Positions 26,571 through 35,992 of a stretch of 47,414 nucleotides of DNA are shown one piece after another. This DNA is from Rhodospirillales bacterium. Its GTDB lineage: Bacteria > Pseudomonadota > Alphaproteobacteria > Kiloniellales > JACOMY01. Each line of letters starts with the position of its first letter. Position 1 is the stretch's first letter. The notes below the pieces were generated by a model, which had not been told where the DNA came from, ran no database searches, and saw only the letters and a list, made by a program, of their open reading frames with translations. The stretch lies in contig JACOMY010000026.1 of NCBI GenBank assembly GCA_014324045.1, positions 1-47,414 of the forward strand. Reading direction: 5' to 3'. The translations under genes were made by a program, and so were the position numbers.

Positions 26571-26733
26571 GACGCCTGTTCCTCCTTGGCGTTCGTTTGA
26601 GAAAAGGGTCAGCATATTCTTAGGCTGGTAGTGTGCAGTCGCAAACAGTCATTTGGACTTCCTTTGCGCCCGCCCGGAGACCGGAGGGAGGCCCGGGTCC
26701 TTCCGAGGCCAGGGACCGCGGCGGACCGCAATC

Positions 26734-27504
26734 CTAGAAGCGATCCTTCCGCCCGCGCACCTCGGTAAAGATCTCAACCGGATCGCGCCCGCTCATGCCG
26801 ACCGCGGCCGCCAAGCTCGGCACGTCGGCGCGCAGGAAGGGGTTGGTCTCCTTCTCCTCGCCCAGCAGCGAGGGCACGGTGCGCGCTCCCTTGGCGCGGG
26901 CAGCAAGGATAGCCTCGCCGCGGGCCATCAGCGCCGCATTCTCCAACTCGACCGTGCGCGCGAAAGCGAAGTTCGCCGCCGTGTATTCGTGCGCGCAATA
27001 AACCCGCGTTTCGTCGGGCAAGGCACGCAGCTTCTTGAGCGACGGCCACATCTGAGCCGGCGTGCCTTCGATCAGCCGTCCGCAGCCCAGCGCGAAGATG
27101 GTATCGCCGCAGAAGAGGGCCGCCGACTCCGGAAACCAAAAGGCGATGTGGCCGGAGGTATGGCCGGGTACGAAAAAGACCTCGGCCTCAGCCTCGCCTA
27201 GGCGAATCCGGTCGCCGTCGTCCACCTCGACGCCGATGCCGGGAATGCGTCGGCGATCCCGCCTGGCACCGATCACATGGCAGCCAGTGGCCGCCACGAT
27301 CTTACGATTGCCGCCCACGTGGTCGCCGTGATGGTGGGTGTTCAGGATGTGGGTGATGGCCCAGCCGAGACGCTCGGCCTCGGCCAGTACCGGCTCCGAC
27401 ACCGCCGGATCGACGACGCCGGTGGCCTCGCTCCCGGGCTCGTGCAGCAGATAGACGTAGTTGTCTTCCAGCACGGGGATCTGATGGATCTCAAGTGCGC
27501 TCAT
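26734..27504 (-). CDS. gloB: Hydroxyacylglutathione hydrolase (glyoxalase II)
   Basis: This 256-residue metallo-beta-lactamase-fold enzyme hydrolyses S-lactoylglutathione to lactate and glutathione, the second step of methylglyoxal removal. The binuclear metal motif THHHGDH follows ILN; further ligands are in VPGHTSGHIAFW, FCGDTIF and CAHEYTAANFAFA. Length is as expected for the family. ATG 27504 is used, as the family starts at IHQIPVLEDNYVYLL. Its divergent neighbour, a methyltransferase 89 bases away, is a pairing often seen in alphaproteobacteria. Confidence 0.95.
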   Translation of the reverse strand: MSALEIHQIPVLEDNYVYLLHEPGSEATGVVDPAVSEPVLAEAERLGWAITHILNTHHHGDHVGGNRKIVAATGCHVIGARRDRRRIPGIGVEVDDGDRIRLGEAEAEVFFVPGHTSGHIAFWFPESAALFCGDTIFALGCGRLIEGTPAQMWPSLKKLRALPDETRVYCAHEYTAANFAFARTVELENAALMARGEAILAARAKGARTVPSLLGEEKETNPFLRADVPSLAAAVGMSGRDPVEIFTEVRGRKDRF

Positions 27505-27593
27505 GATGGCGGTAACGCTAGCATGGCAGCGCTCCCGCCGAAAGCACAACGGCAGAGCCTTGCGGTCACAGTTCCCATGCTAAGCTATCGGGC

Positions 27594-28346
27594 ATGTGGC
27601 CGGACGTGGTCGAACTTCGGGACTTTTATGCCTCTCCCTTGGGCGGGGCCGCCCGGCAGCTGTTGACGCAAGCGCTGCGGCGGGCCTGGCCGGATGCCGG
27701 CCCTGCGCGGCTGGCCGGTTACGGCTTCGCCAATCCCTATCTCGATTTATTTCGGAAGGAAGCCCGCTCTTCGATCTCGCTGATGCCGGCAGCGCAAGGC
27801 TTTCTGCCCTGGCCCGACGCCGGCGCCAACCGCGCCTGCCTAGTCGAGGAGGAGCGGCTTCCGCTCTCCGACCTTTCGCTCGACCGCTTGCTGATCGTCC
27901 ATGCCCTGGAGCATGCCGAGCGCCCCAACGCCTTGCTGCGCGAGGCTTGGCGCGTACTGGATGCGGAAGGCCACCTCTTGATCGCGGTGCCCAACCGGCG
28001 CGGACTGTGGGCCCGCATCGACCGAACCCCCTTCGGCTGGGGGCAACCCTTCAGCCGGGCCCAGGTTACCCGCCTCTTGAACGACATGCTTTTTGAGCAG
28101 ATCAGCGCCGAGCGCTGCCTCTTCCTGCCGCCGACCGACCGGCTCTGGCTGCAGCGCTCCGCCCAGTCTTGCGAGCGCCTGGGCGCTCGCTTCTTCCCAC
28201 GCTTCGGAGGCGTTCTGCTGATCGAGGCCCGCAAGCGCCTGGTCGCGCCCGCCGGACCGGCCCTCCCCGTCACCAACCGCCGGGTTCTAGGAGAGATCTT
28301 GCCTAGACTTGGCATCGATTCCCCGGGTCCGGACGCGGTCACATAG
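27594..28346 (+). CDS. Class I SAM-dependent methyltransferase-like protein, divergent from gloB
   Basis: This 250-residue protein has a methyltransferase_11-type core: LDRLLIVHALEHAERPNALLREAWRVLDAEGHLLIAVPNRRGLWAR is clear motif II-III sequence. The glycine-rich motif I is weak (AGYGFANPYLDLF in place of a canonical GxGxG), as in the gloB-linked subfamily. The start is ATG 27594, the first possible in the frame. The substrate is unknown. The C-terminal tail is basic and Pro-rich. Confidence 0.82.
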   Translation: MWPDVVELRDFYASPLGGAARQLLTQALRRAWPDAGPARLAGYGFANPYLDLFRKEARSSISLMPAAQGFLPWPDAGANRACLVEEERLPLSDLSLDRLLIVHALEHAERPNALLREAWRVLDAEGHLLIAVPNRRGLWARIDRTPFGWGQPFSRAQVTRLLNDMLFEQISAERCLFLPPTDRLWLQRSAQSCERLGARFFPRFGGVLLIEARKRLVAPAGPALPVTNRRVLGEILPRLGIDSPGPDAVT

Positions 28347-28587
28347 AAGTCGCACTTGCCGTCGCTGTTCTTGTCGATGGCTGTGCTGATCTTGCCGTGC
28401 TTGCTTAGAGTCACCGGAAGGCGCTCCGGGATTGGTGGCGACGGGTTTCTGCGAGGTGGTCACGCCTAGCAGCAGCAGCCGAGCCAAGGCAGTCAAAGCC
28501 GTGATCGAGTGGCGAGCTCTTGCGGGCGTTTCTGCCCAGCGGCCGGAGTCCCGAGGTGACAAAGCAAGCGCCCGCTGCTGAGCCTTG
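28347..28587 (-). pseudogene. Possible remnant of a small secreted EF-hand-like protein
   Basis: On the minus strand one frame shows a signal-like stretch (ITALTALARLLLLGVTTSQKPV). After a frame change, around 28410, the sequence VTLSKHGKISTAIDKNSDGKCDFYVT follows in two overlapping pieces, including an EF-hand-type loop DKNSDGKCD. The two parts are not in one frame. This may be a broken small gene or chance, and it lies between convergent genes. Confidence 0.25.
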
Positions 28588-29217
28588 CTACCCCTTCTTC
28601 AGCAGGAAGAGGCCCATCTCACCAAAGATGTTGGCATAGCGCTGGCTCACGATCTGACGCGGCCGCTTCTGGGAATCGAGCGAGATAGCACGCTCTACCT
28701 TGATATCCAGGCGCTCGGTCAGATCCAGGAAGTCGCGGATGGTGCAGAGGTGGATGTTCTCGGTCGCATACCATGGCAGCAATAGCGCGCGGGTCACCGG
28801 CATACGACCGCGCCACAGCAGGTGAAGACGCACCGGCCAATAGCCGAAGTTGGCGAAGGAGATGATGGCACAGCGACCGATTCGGACCAACTGCTTCAGC
28901 ACTTCGTCCGGTGCCCGCGTCGCCGGCAAGGTCTGGGACAGCACCACGACATCGAAGGAGAGATCGGGATAGTGATCGAGGTCCCGGTCGGCATCGCCCT
29001 GCACCACCGAGAGGCCGCGCCGCACGCTGGCATTGACCCCGGTTTGCGAGATCTCCAGGCCGCGCCCGACCACACTCTTCTCGCGCACCAAGGCCTCCAG
29101 CAGGGCGCCGTCCTCGCAGCCGATGTCGAGTACGCGCGCACCCTCGGCGATCATCGAGGCGACCAGCGCCAAATCGGACCGCAGCGCGCGGGTCAGAGGT
29201 CCCGCCTCGCCGCTCAC
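28588..29217 (-). CDS. metW: Methionine biosynthesis protein MetW
   Basis: This 209-residue methyltransferase-fold protein is found next to MetX in many proteobacteria, where it assists homoserine acylation. Motif [16 protein letters not shown], then [53 protein letters not shown] and [15 protein letters not shown] are all family hallmarks. It starts at GTG 29217, which overlaps the metX stop (GTGA), so the pair is translationally coupled. Confidence 0.95.
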   Translation of the reverse strand: MSGEAGPLTRALRSDLALVASMIAEGARVLDIGCEDGALLEALVREKSVVGRGLEISQTGVNASVRRGLSVVQGDADRDLDHYPDLSFDVVVLSQTLPATRAPDEVLKQLVRIGRCAIISFANFGYWPVRLHLLWRGRMPVTRALLLPWYATENIHLCTIRDFLDLTERLDIKVERAISLDSQKRPRQIVSQRYANIFGEMGLFLLKKG

Positions 29218-30437
29218 GAGATGCGATCCTTATCGGGATCAAGCAGGCCAGGATCGCCGCACAGCGCCGCGGTGGGCAGGCCCGCGCGCTCGGCCGAGGC
29301 ATTGAGGAAGGCGTGCACCGTCTCCAGGAACTCCGGCTCGTTCAGGAGGAAGGCGTCGTGGCCGGAATCGGTCTCGATCTCGAAGAAGGAGACATCGGCA
29401 AGGGCCGCGCTCAAGGCTCGCACGATGGCTTTGCTCTCGGAAGTTGGGAAGAGCCAATCGCTGCTGAAGGAGGCCAGGCAGAAACGCACCTTCGAATGGC
29501 GGAAGGCAGCAGACAGGCTGCCGCCGTGGTCGGCCGCCAGATCGAAGTAGTCCATCGCCCGGGTGATGTAGAGATAGCTGTTGGAATCGAAGCGATCCAC
29601 GAAGGTGGAGCCCTGATAGCGCAGATAGCTTTCGACCTGAAAGTCGGCGTCGAAGCCAAAGGTCAGGGCCTTGCGGTCCTGCAGCCGCCGCCCGAACTTT
29701 GCCGCCAGCACCGCCTCGGAGAGGTAGGTCACATGCGCGACCATCCGGGCCACCGAGAGGCCGCAGCGGGGCGTCTTGCCTTCTGTCAGATAGCGGCCGC
29801 CGCACCACTCCGGGTCGGCCATGATGGCCTGACGGCCAATCTCGTCGAAGGCGATGTTCTGGGCCGTGTGGCGGGCCGAGGTGGCAATCGGCAGGACTGC
29901 CTGCACGCGGTCGGGATAGGCACTGGCCAACTGTAATGTCAGCATGCCGCCCATGGAACCGCCCACGGCACAGAGCAAACGCCCTATACCGAGATGATCC
30001 AGTAGCAGCACCTGTGCGCGCACCATGTCGGCAATGGTGATCACGGGAAAATTCAAGCCCCAGGGCTCGTCGCGTTCGGGGTGCGGCTCCAGCGGCCCGC
30101 TTGAGCCCAGGCAACCGCCGAGCACGTTGGCACAGATCACGAAGAAGCGGTCGGTGTCGATGGGGCGGCCCGGCCCCACCATCAAAGCCCACCAGCCGGA
30201 CCGCCCCGTCACCGGGTGGCGTTCGGCCACGAACTGATCGCCGGTCAGCGCATGAAACACCAGAACTGCGTTCGACTTCTCCGCATTGAGGTTGCCGTAG
30301 GTTCGATAGGCGACGGTCATGCCATCCAAGACCTCGCCGCTATCCAAAGTCATGGCGCCCGGTCCCGGCAGATCCAGGAAGTGACAGGGCAGCGCGCGAT
30401 AGGGCGATCGATAGTGACGAGTCTCGGCGGTGTCCAT
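29214..30437 (-). CDS. metX: Homoserine O-acyltransferase MetX
   Basis: This 407-residue alpha/beta-hydrolase-fold acyltransferase activates homoserine for methionine synthesis. Blocks shown are [38 protein letters not shown], the nucleophile elbow GGSMGGM, the catalytic Asp in [14 protein letters not shown] and the His in [17 protein letters not shown] 30437 is the family-like start; the frame is open 91 codons further but crosses the promoter. The acyl donor (acetyl- or succinyl-CoA) is not certain in this family. It forms an operon with metW. Confidence 0.95.
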   Translation of the reverse strand: MDTAETRHYRSPYRALPCHFLDLPGPGAMTLDSGEVLDGMTVAYRTYGNLNAEKSNAVLVFHALTGDQFVAERHPVTGRSGWWALMVGPGRPIDTDRFFVICANVLGGCLGSSGPLEPHPERDEPWGLNFPVITIADMVRAQVLLLDHLGIGRLLCAVGGSMGGMLTLQLASAYPDRVQAVLPIATSARHTAQNIAFDEIGRQAIMADPEWCGGRYLTEGKTPRCGLSVARMVAHVTYLSEAVLAAKFGRRLQDRKALTFGFDADFQVESYLRYQGSTFVDRFDSNSYLYITRAMDYFDLAADHGGSLSAAFRHSKVRFCLASFSSDWLFPTSESKAIVRALSAALADVSFFEIETDSGHDAFLLNEPEFLETVHAFLNASAERAGLPTAALCGDPGLLDPDKDRIS

Positions 30438-30496
30438 TGGCTCAGTTTCTTGTCGCTGTGGATCGGCGGCGAGAGAGCACCAACCTCCAGCCTGCC

Positions 30497-30526
30497 TAGC
30501 TAGAGAGAGGAACGGGCAGCTGTCAA
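30497..30526 (-). promoter_or_regulatory. Putative metXW promoter
   Basis: On the minus strand TTGACA (30526-30521) and TAGCTA (30502-30497) are separated by 18 bases, about 60 bases upstream of the metX start. The -10 box is imperfect. No S-box or SAM-II riboswitch core was recognised in the leader. Confidence 0.45.
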
Positions 30527-30641
30527 CGCTTGCCGAACGCAAGGCAGGACAACGCGCACAAGACAGCCTTTGCTTTTGCCGGTGGAGGCGACTAATTCTC
30601 TTAGCTCTGGACGACCCTCGGAGAGTGCTCAAGCCACCCCT

Positions 30642-31490
30642 ATGGACAGCAAACTTACACCTTTGGCGCAACTGCGGCTGGAGATCGATTCTATCGACGA
30701 TCAACTGCACGATCTGATCATGCAGCGCAGCCAGCTTGTCGATCGGGTGACCGCTGCCAAGGGGCGCGGCACGGCCTTGCGACCGGCCCGCGAAGCTCTG
30801 ATCCTGCGTCGCCTAGTCGGCCGCCATAAGGGCAAATTTCCGCGCTCGGTCGTCGCCCGGATCTGGCGCGAGATCATCGCCGCCAGCACCGCCCAGCAAG
30901 TGCATTTCGCCGTCGCGGCCTTGGGCGCGCCAGGTGCCAGCGGCCTGGCCGAGATCGCCCGCAGTCACTTCGGCGTCCTGACGCCGCTTTCGCAGATGGG
31001 CACCGCCGCCGGCGTCATTCGTGCGGTCAGCGACGGTTCCGCCAGAGTCGGCTTGCTGCCTTGGCCCACGGTCGACGACCTGCACCCTTGGTGGAGCCTG
31101 CTTGCCGGCGAAGGCCCCAACGTGCCGCGCATCGTCGCCCGCCTGCCCTTCGTCCAAAGTAGTCCGCCCGTCGAAGAGGCCTTGGCGATCAGCCTCTCGC
31201 CCAACGAGCCGACCGGCACTGACAACTCTTTTCTTATGGTGCAATGCGACGGAGAAATGTCCCGCGGCGCGCTGAAGGACAGGCTGGACGCCGCCGGCCT
31301 TTCGTCTTCGGAAATCTTCAGTCACCCCGACAAGGCTGAGCATAGCCACCTCGTGCATGTCGGCGGCTACGTCGACCGGGAGGCCCCGGTCTTCGCCGAG
31401 TTGCTGGGGCGCGGCACCGGCTTCGGGAAGGCGATTTCGCTCGGCAGCTACGCCGTGCCCTTGACCGCCAAGGACTTGGATGCCGCCTAA
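30642..31490 (+). CDS. Chorismate mutase (AroQ) with a degenerate prephenate-dehydratase-like C-terminal region
   Basis: Residues 1-90 are an AroQ chorismate mutase: [26 protein letters not shown], then [13 protein letters not shown] and the C-terminal helix [13 protein letters not shown]. Residues 95-200 resemble the two-lobed dehydratase domain only faintly ([16 protein letters not shown] in place of the VxxGxADYGVLPIENS block). The catalytic TRF motif of dehydratases is missing (DNSFLMVQ instead). Residues 210-282 look like an ACT-type regulatory end. So mutase activity is likely and dehydratase activity unlikely. It precedes hisC and a tyrA-like gene, which fits tyrosine/phenylalanine synthesis. 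ATG 30642 is chosen; the frame is open 24 codons more. Confidence 0.82.
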   Translation: MDSKLTPLAQLRLEIDSIDDQLHDLIMQRSQLVDRVTAAKGRGTALRPAREALILRRLVGRHKGKFPRSVVARIWREIIAASTAQQVHFAVAALGAPGASGLAEIARSHFGVLTPLSQMGTAAGVIRAVSDGSARVGLLPWPTVDDLHPWWSLLAGEGPNVPRIVARLPFVQSSPPVEEALAISLSPNEPTGTDNSFLMVQCDGEMSRGALKDRLDAAGLSSSEIFSHPDKAEHSHLVHVGGYVDREAPVFAELLGRGTGFGKAISLGSYAVPLTAKDLDAA

Positions 31491-31531
31491 GCACAGTCCA
31501 TCGAAGACGTTTCGTCAGAGAGATCCCCGTC

Positions 31532-32629
31532 ATGACCTTAAGCAAGAAAAGCCCTCAGCCGCGCCCCGGGATCTTGGAGATCCAGCCCTACGTCGGCGGT
31601 AAGGCCAAGGCCAAGGGCGCCAATCGGGCGATCCGTCTGGCCTCCAACGAGAACCCCTTGGGCGCCAGTTCGGCAGCGATCGAAGCCTTTCGCGCCGCTG
31701 CCAACTCCCTGCACCGCTATCCCGACGGCGGCGCGACGCAGCTGCGTGAGGCCATCGGCGCGGCCGAGGGCCTGCCGGTCGACCGCCTGGTCTGCGGTGC
31801 CGGCTCCGACGAGTTGATCCAGTTGCTAGTGCGCGGCTATGCCGGACCGGGCGACGAGGTACTCTACAGCCAGCACGGCTTCCTGGTCTATCCGCTGGCG
31901 GCCATGGCGGCTGGCGCAAGACCGGTGGCCGCGACGGAGCACAGCCTCACCGCCGACGTCGACGCCCTACTGGCCGCGGTCAGCGCACGAACCCGCATGG
32001 TCTTCCTGGCCAACCCTAACAACCCAACCGGCAGCTACCTCGGGCGCCAAGCCGTCGCCCGCCTGCGGAACGGTCTGCCCGAAGATGTGCTGCTGGTGCT
32101 AGATGCCGCCTATGCCGAGTATGTTGAGGAGGCGGACTACGACGCCGGTGCGGAGCTGGTGGCAGCCCATGAGAACGTGGCGATGCTGCGGACCTTCTCG
32201 AAGATCCACGGGCTCGCCGCGCTGCGCCTCGGTTGGGTCTACGGCCCGAAGGCGGCGATCGACGTACTGAACCGCATCCGCGGCCCTTTCAATGTCACAG
32301 CCCCAGCCCAAGCCGCCGGCCTTGCCGCCATCGGCGATAGCGACCACGTCGCCCGCTCGGTCGCCAGCAATGCGGCCCAGTTGGCGCGCTTCCGCGAAGC
32401 TGTGCTGACTTTGGGTCTCGAAGCACCGCCCTCGGTCGGTAACTTCCAACTGGTGCGTTTTCCCGATCCCGCGAAGACGGCAAAAGCCGCCAAAGCCCGG
32501 CTGGCCGGAGAAGGCGTTCTGGTACGCGGCATGACCTCCTACGGCCTGCCCGACTGTCTGCGCATCACCATCGGCCTGGAAGAGGACATGGACAGCGTCA
32601 TCGAAGGCCTGCGCGGCTTCCTCGCATGA
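31532..32629 (+). CDS. hisC: Histidinol-phosphate aminotransferase family protein
   Basis: This 365-residue PLP-dependent class II aminotransferase shows an N-terminal substrate loop LASNENPLGASSAA, GAGSDELIQLL, the PLP-contact FLANPNNPTGSY, the catalytic Lys in TFSKIHGLAALRLGW and the C-terminal TSYGLPDCLRITIG. In this position, between chorismate mutase and the prephenate dehydrogenase-like gene, such enzymes often serve aromatic amino-acid transamination as well as or instead of histidine synthesis. Its stop overlaps the next start (ATGA), so the two are coupled. Confidence 0.92.
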   Translation: MTLSKKSPQPRPGILEIQPYVGGKAKAKGANRAIRLASNENPLGASSAAIEAFRAAANSLHRYPDGGATQLREAIGAAEGLPVDRLVCGAGSDELIQLLVRGYAGPGDEVLYSQHGFLVYPLAAMAAGARPVAATEHSLTADVDALLAAVSARTRMVFLANPNNPTGSYLGRQAVARLRNGLPEDVLLVLDAAYAEYVEEADYDAGAELVAAHENVAMLRTFSKIHGLAALRLGWVYGPKAAIDVLNRIRGPFNVTAPAQAAGLAAIGDSDHVARSVASNAAQLARFREAVLTLGLEAPPSVGNFQLVRFPDPAKTAKAAKARLAGEGVLVRGMTSYGLPDCLRITIGLEEDMDSVIEGLRGFLA

Positions 32630-33540
32630 CCCCGCTGTTCGATCGCGTTGCCCTGATCGGTATCGGGCTGATCGGGTCGTCTCTCGCGCGCGCCATACGC
32701 CGCCACGGTCTTGCCGGGACCGTTGTCGCGGCCGCCCGATCCGAGGCGACCCGCCGGAAGGCCTTGGACCTGGACTTAGCCCAGTCCGTCTACGCCGATC
32801 CCGCCGAGGCCGTAGCCGGGGCCGATCTCGTCGTGCTTGCGGTCCCGGTCGGCGCCAATGCCGCCATCGCCGAAGCCATCGGCCCCCATCTGGCCAAGGG
32901 TACTGTCGTCACCGACGTCGGCTCGGTCAAGCTGGCGGTGATCCGAGATGTCGGTCCGCACCTGGCCCGCGGCGTGCATTTGGTTCCCGGCCACCCCATC
33001 GCCGGCACGGAACACAGCGGTCCGGAAGCCGGATTCGCCGAACTCTTCGAGAACCGCCACTGCATCCTCACCCCACCGCCCGGCTGCGACAAGCAAGCGT
33101 CCGAGCGGGTGGCGGCCCTGTGGCGCGCCTGCGGTTCCGAGGTTTCCTTCATGGAAGCCAACTACCATGACAAGGTTCTGGCGATCACCTCGCACTTGCC
33201 GCATTTGATCGCCTACACCATCGTCGGCACCGCGAGTCACCTGGAAGAGGAGGAGCGCAAGGAGGTGGTGCGCTTCTCGGCCGGCGGATTCCGCGACTTC
33301 ACCCGCATCGCCGCCTCCGATCCGGTCATGTGGCGCGACGTTTTCCTCAACAACCGCGATGCCGTCCTGGAGATGCTGCAGCGCTTCACCGAGGATCTGA
33401 CCGCTCTGCAGCGTGCGATCCGCTGGGGCGAGGGCAATGTTCTGCAGGAGCAGTTCACCAAGACCCGCGCCATCCGCCGCTCGATCGTGGAAGCCGGCCA
33501 GGCCGGCCGCTTCGACCCGCGCGAACCGGAAAAGGGGTAG
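32626..33540 (+). CDS. Prephenate/arogenate dehydrogenase (TyrA family)
   Basis: This 304-residue NAD(P)-dependent enzyme oxidatively decarboxylates prephenate or arogenate towards tyrosine. It has the Rossmann start LIGIGLIGSSLARAI, the TDVGSVK block, the catalytic His region GHPIAGTEHSGPEAG and the helical dimerisation part SHLPHLIAYTIV then FSAGGFRDFTRIAASDP. No ACT domain is attached. It overlaps hisC by 4 bases. Substrate choice (prephenate, arogenate or both) cannot be read safely. It is convergent with the thi transport operon. Confidence 0.93.
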   Translation: MTPLFDRVALIGIGLIGSSLARAIRRHGLAGTVVAAARSEATRRKALDLDLAQSVYADPAEAVAGADLVVLAVPVGANAAIAEAIGPHLAKGTVVTDVGSVKLAVIRDVGPHLARGVHLVPGHPIAGTEHSGPEAGFAELFENRHCILTPPPGCDKQASERVAALWRACGSEVSFMEANYHDKVLAITSHLPHLIAYTIVGTASHLEEEERKEVVRFSAGGFRDFTRIAASDPVMWRDVFLNNRDAVLEMLQRFTEDLTALQRAIRWGEGNVLQEQFTKTRAIRRSIVEAGQAGRFDPREPEKG

Positions 33541-33548
33541 CTAAATGG

Positions 33549-34286
33549 TTACTGCACCGCCTTCTGGAGGCGATCGGCGATGCGGCCGATTCCGGCATGC
33601 AGCAAGACAGTGAAAAGGGCCAAGACCAGCAAGGCAGCAAACATCAGGTCGATCTTGGCACGACCGCTGGCCAGCAGCATCAAATAGCCCAGCCCTTGAG
33701 AGGCTCCGACCCACTCGCCGATCACCGCACCGATAGGCGCGTAGACCGCGGCCAGGCGCAAACCCGACGCATAGGACGGCAGGGCGGCCGGCACGCGCAG
33801 AAGAAAGAGCACGCGCTCAGGCTGCGCCCCCATGGTCTCGGCCAAGTCCAGGAAGCCGGGATCGGTGCGCCTGAGGCCGTCGTAGAAGGTCGAGGCGACG
33901 GGGAAATAGATGATCAGCACCGCCATCAAGATCTTCGACCAGATGCCGTAGCCGAACCAAAGCGTCAGGAGCGGCGCCAGCGCGAAGACCGGAACCGCCT
34001 GGCTAAAGACCAAGAAGGGTAGAAGGAAACGCCGCGCCAAAGGCGAGACCATCAAATGCAAGGCGGTCGCCGCGCCTAAGACCGCGCCCAGCAAGAGCCC
34101 GATCGTCACCTCGGCAGCAGTCACCATCGCCTCTTCGGCGATCAGCGCACGGTGGTCGTAGAGCGCCTCCGCCACCCGGATCGGCCCGGGAAGGATAAAA
34201 TGCTGAACCCCGGTCGCGCAGACGACGAGTTGCCAAACCAAGACCGCGACGGCCGCGGTGACGGCAACGTCCAGTAAGCGCCTCAT
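33549..34286 (-). CDS. thiX: ABC transporter permease, ThiX-type (thiamine pyrimidine precursor uptake)
   Basis: This 245-residue permease has six hydrophobic segments and the cytoplasmic coupling loop DLAETMGAQPERVLFLLRVPAALP, a form of the EAA motif. ATG 34286 overlaps the stop of the ATPase gene (ATGA); the much longer open frame upstream is the ATPase region read in the wrong frame. It is the last gene of the thiY-thiZ-thiX operon. Assignment to thiamine precursor uptake rests on the TPP riboswitch and the ThiY-type binding protein. Confidence 0.9.
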   Translation of the reverse strand: MRRLLDVAVTAAVAVLVWQLVVCATGVQHFILPGPIRVAEALYDHRALIAEEAMVTAAEVTIGLLLGAVLGAATALHLMVSPLARRFLLPFLVFSQAVPVFALAPLLTLWFGYGIWSKILMAVLIIYFPVASTFYDGLRRTDPGFLDLAETMGAQPERVLFLLRVPAALPSYASGLRLAAVYAPIGAVIGEWVGASQGLGYLMLLASGRAKIDLMFAALLVLALFTVLLHAGIGRIADRLQKAVQ

Positions 34287-35032
34287 GCCCGTCTCTGCAA
34301 GCGCACCGCGCGGAGGCGCCGAAGCAGTTCCGCCTGGGCGTGGAGAGTCGCATCGGCATAGACAGCACGCAACGGCACGTTCTCGGGCAGCCGTGCTTCC
34401 TCCAAACCCTCCGGCAGCAGCAGATAGACCCGGTGGCCCAGCCTGACGGCCTCCACCGGATCGTGCGTCACCAATAGGACCGTGCGTTCCGTCAAGGTCT
34501 CGAAGGCAAGCTCCTGCATTTCCGCACGCGTGGCGGCATCGAGGGCGGAGAAGGGTTCGTCCAAAAGGGCGACGAGCCGGTCTTCCATCAGACAGCGGGC
34601 CAAGGCAGCGCGCTGACGCATGCCGCCAGACAGAGCCGAGGGGCGCTTGTGGCGGTGACTTGCCAGGCCGACGCGCTCGATCAGCCGGCGGGCGCGCTCC
34701 CTGTTCGGACGTTCCCCGCGCAGGCGGGCACCGAGCAGCACCGAGCGCTCGACATTCAGCCAGGGCGGCAGCAGGTCCGACTGCGCCATATAGGCAATCC
34801 GCCCCTTGAGTGCGGCGCCGTCGTCCGCCCGGATCCGACCGTCGAAGCGTCCGCCAGTGACAAGCCCGGCGATCAGGCGCAAAACCGTGGACTTGCCGAC
34901 GCCGGAGGGGCCGAGAAGACAGGTCCAACGGCCCGGCTCCAGCCGCAGACGCAGGCCGTCGAAGAGAGCGGCGCCCCCGATCTCGAAGCGCCCATCAAGA
35001 TCGATCCCAGGCGCCCTCCCGCCCGGACTCAT
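34283..35032 (-). CDS. thiZ: ABC transporter ATPase, ThiZ-type
   Basis: This 249-residue ATPase has Walker A GPSGVGKST, a Q-loop in AYMAQSDLLPPW, the signature LSGGMRQR, Walker B LVALLDEP with the D-loop SALDAAT, and the switch His in VTHDPVEA. It belongs to the nitrate/taurine/HMP branch and energises ThiX. ATG 35032 overlaps the thiY stop (ATGA), so all three genes are translationally coupled in the order thiY-thiZ-thiX. Confidence 0.92.
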   Translation of the reverse strand: MSPGGRAPGIDLDGRFEIGGAALFDGLRLRLEPGRWTCLLGPSGVGKSTVLRLIAGLVTGGRFDGRIRADDGAALKGRIAYMAQSDLLPPWLNVERSVLLGARLRGERPNRERARRLIERVGLASHRHKRPSALSGGMRQRAALARCLMEDRLVALLDEPFSALDAATRAEMQELAFETLTERTVLLVTHDPVEAVRLGHRVYLLLPEGLEEARLPENVPLRAVYADATLHAQAELLRRLRAVRLQRRA

Positions 35033-35988
35033 TTGGCGTTGACGTCGATTGCCAGGTCAGTCACCGGCAAGACCGCATCGATCAACCCGGCCTCTTTCAG
35101 AAAGGCCTCGAAGCGCTGGTAACGGCCTCGATCGAGTGCGGCCGGGCGCAGCGCAAAGCGCGGAATCGTGTCGAACCAGGCCCGCTCGTTCAACGCATCC
35201 TGCAGCTCCGACGAGGTGCCCGAGAAAATCTCCCAGCTTTCTTGCGGGTGATTGACGATGTATTGCGTGGCCTTCTCCGTCGCCGCCAAGAAGGCGGCAA
35301 CCGCCTCGGTCTTCAAAGTCTTAGGATTGGCGACGTAGATCAATTCGTCGTAGGCTGGTACGCCTTCTTCCTCGACATAGAAGCAGCGGCCCGGCACGCC
35401 TTCGATTTCCATCTGATTGAGCTCGAAGTTGCGGTAGGCACCGATCACCGCATCCACCTGCTTGGACATGAGCGCGGGCGAGAGCGAGAAGTTCACGTTC
35501 ACCAGTTCCACGTCGTCGAGCGTGAGGCCATGGCGCTTTAACATCGAGCCCAATAGCGCCCGCTCGACACCGGCGACCGAATAGCCAATCCGGCCGCCTT
35601 CGAGATCGGCGATGGTCTCGATCGGACCGTCCTTCAACACGAGCAAGCAGTTCAGGGGCGTCGCCACCAGCGTTCCGACGCGCTTAAGCGGTAGGCCCTC
35701 GTGTACCTGGAGTTCCAGTTGCGGCTGGTAGCTGACGGCCAGATCTGCCTTACCGGCGGCGACCAGTTTCGGCGGATCGTTGGGATCGGCGGGAGCGACG
35801 ATCTCGACCTCCAGGCCGACCTCGGCAAAGTAGCCCTTCTCCTGCGCCACGACGATCGGGCCGTGGTCGGGATTGACGAACCAGTCGAGCAGAAGGGTTA
35901 TCCTCTCGACCGCCTGCGCCGGCAGCGCGACGAACGGTGCAGCGAGGGTGAGCGCACCAATGTACGCGAACAAAGCGATTTTTTTCAC
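35029..35988 (-). CDS. thiY: ABC substrate-binding protein, ThiY/THI5-like (pyrimidine precursor of thiamine)
   Basis: This 319-residue periplasmic NMT1/THI5-fold protein has a cleavable signal (MKKIALFAYIGALTLAAPF, cleavage after AQA). Typical blocks are LLLDWFVNPDHGPIVVAQEKGYF, PKLVAAGKADLAVSYQPQ and GRIGYSV. Family members bind formylaminopyrimidine or HMP for thiamine salvage. It starts at GTG 35988 with AAGGAGC six bases upstream. That ribosome site is part of a helix that can be closed by the leader, below the TPP riboswitch. Confidence 0.93.
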   Translation of the reverse strand: MKKIALFAYIGALTLAAPFVALPAQAVERITLLLDWFVNPDHGPIVVAQEKGYFAEVGLEVEIVAPADPNDPPKLVAAGKADLAVSYQPQLELQVHEGLPLKRVGTLVATPLNCLLVLKDGPIETIADLEGGRIGYSVAGVERALLGSMLKRHGLTLDDVELVNVNFSLSPALMSKQVDAVIGAYRNFELNQMEIEGVPGRCFYVEEEGVPAYDELIYVANPKTLKTEAVAAFLAATEKATQYIVNHPQESWEIFSGTSSELQDALNERAWFDTIPRFALRPAALDRGRYQRFEAFLKEAGLIDAVLPVTDLAIDVNAK

Positions 35989-35992
35989 TAAA

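Noticed and set aside
30438..30641. Possible SAM riboswitch in the metX leader
   Set aside because: I looked for S-box and SAM-II cores on the minus strand and found neither; only a promoter-like pair of boxes is visible.
34287..34928. N-terminal extension of the thiX frame
   Set aside because: It is the thiZ gene read out of frame; the ATGA overlap fixes the thiX start at 34286.
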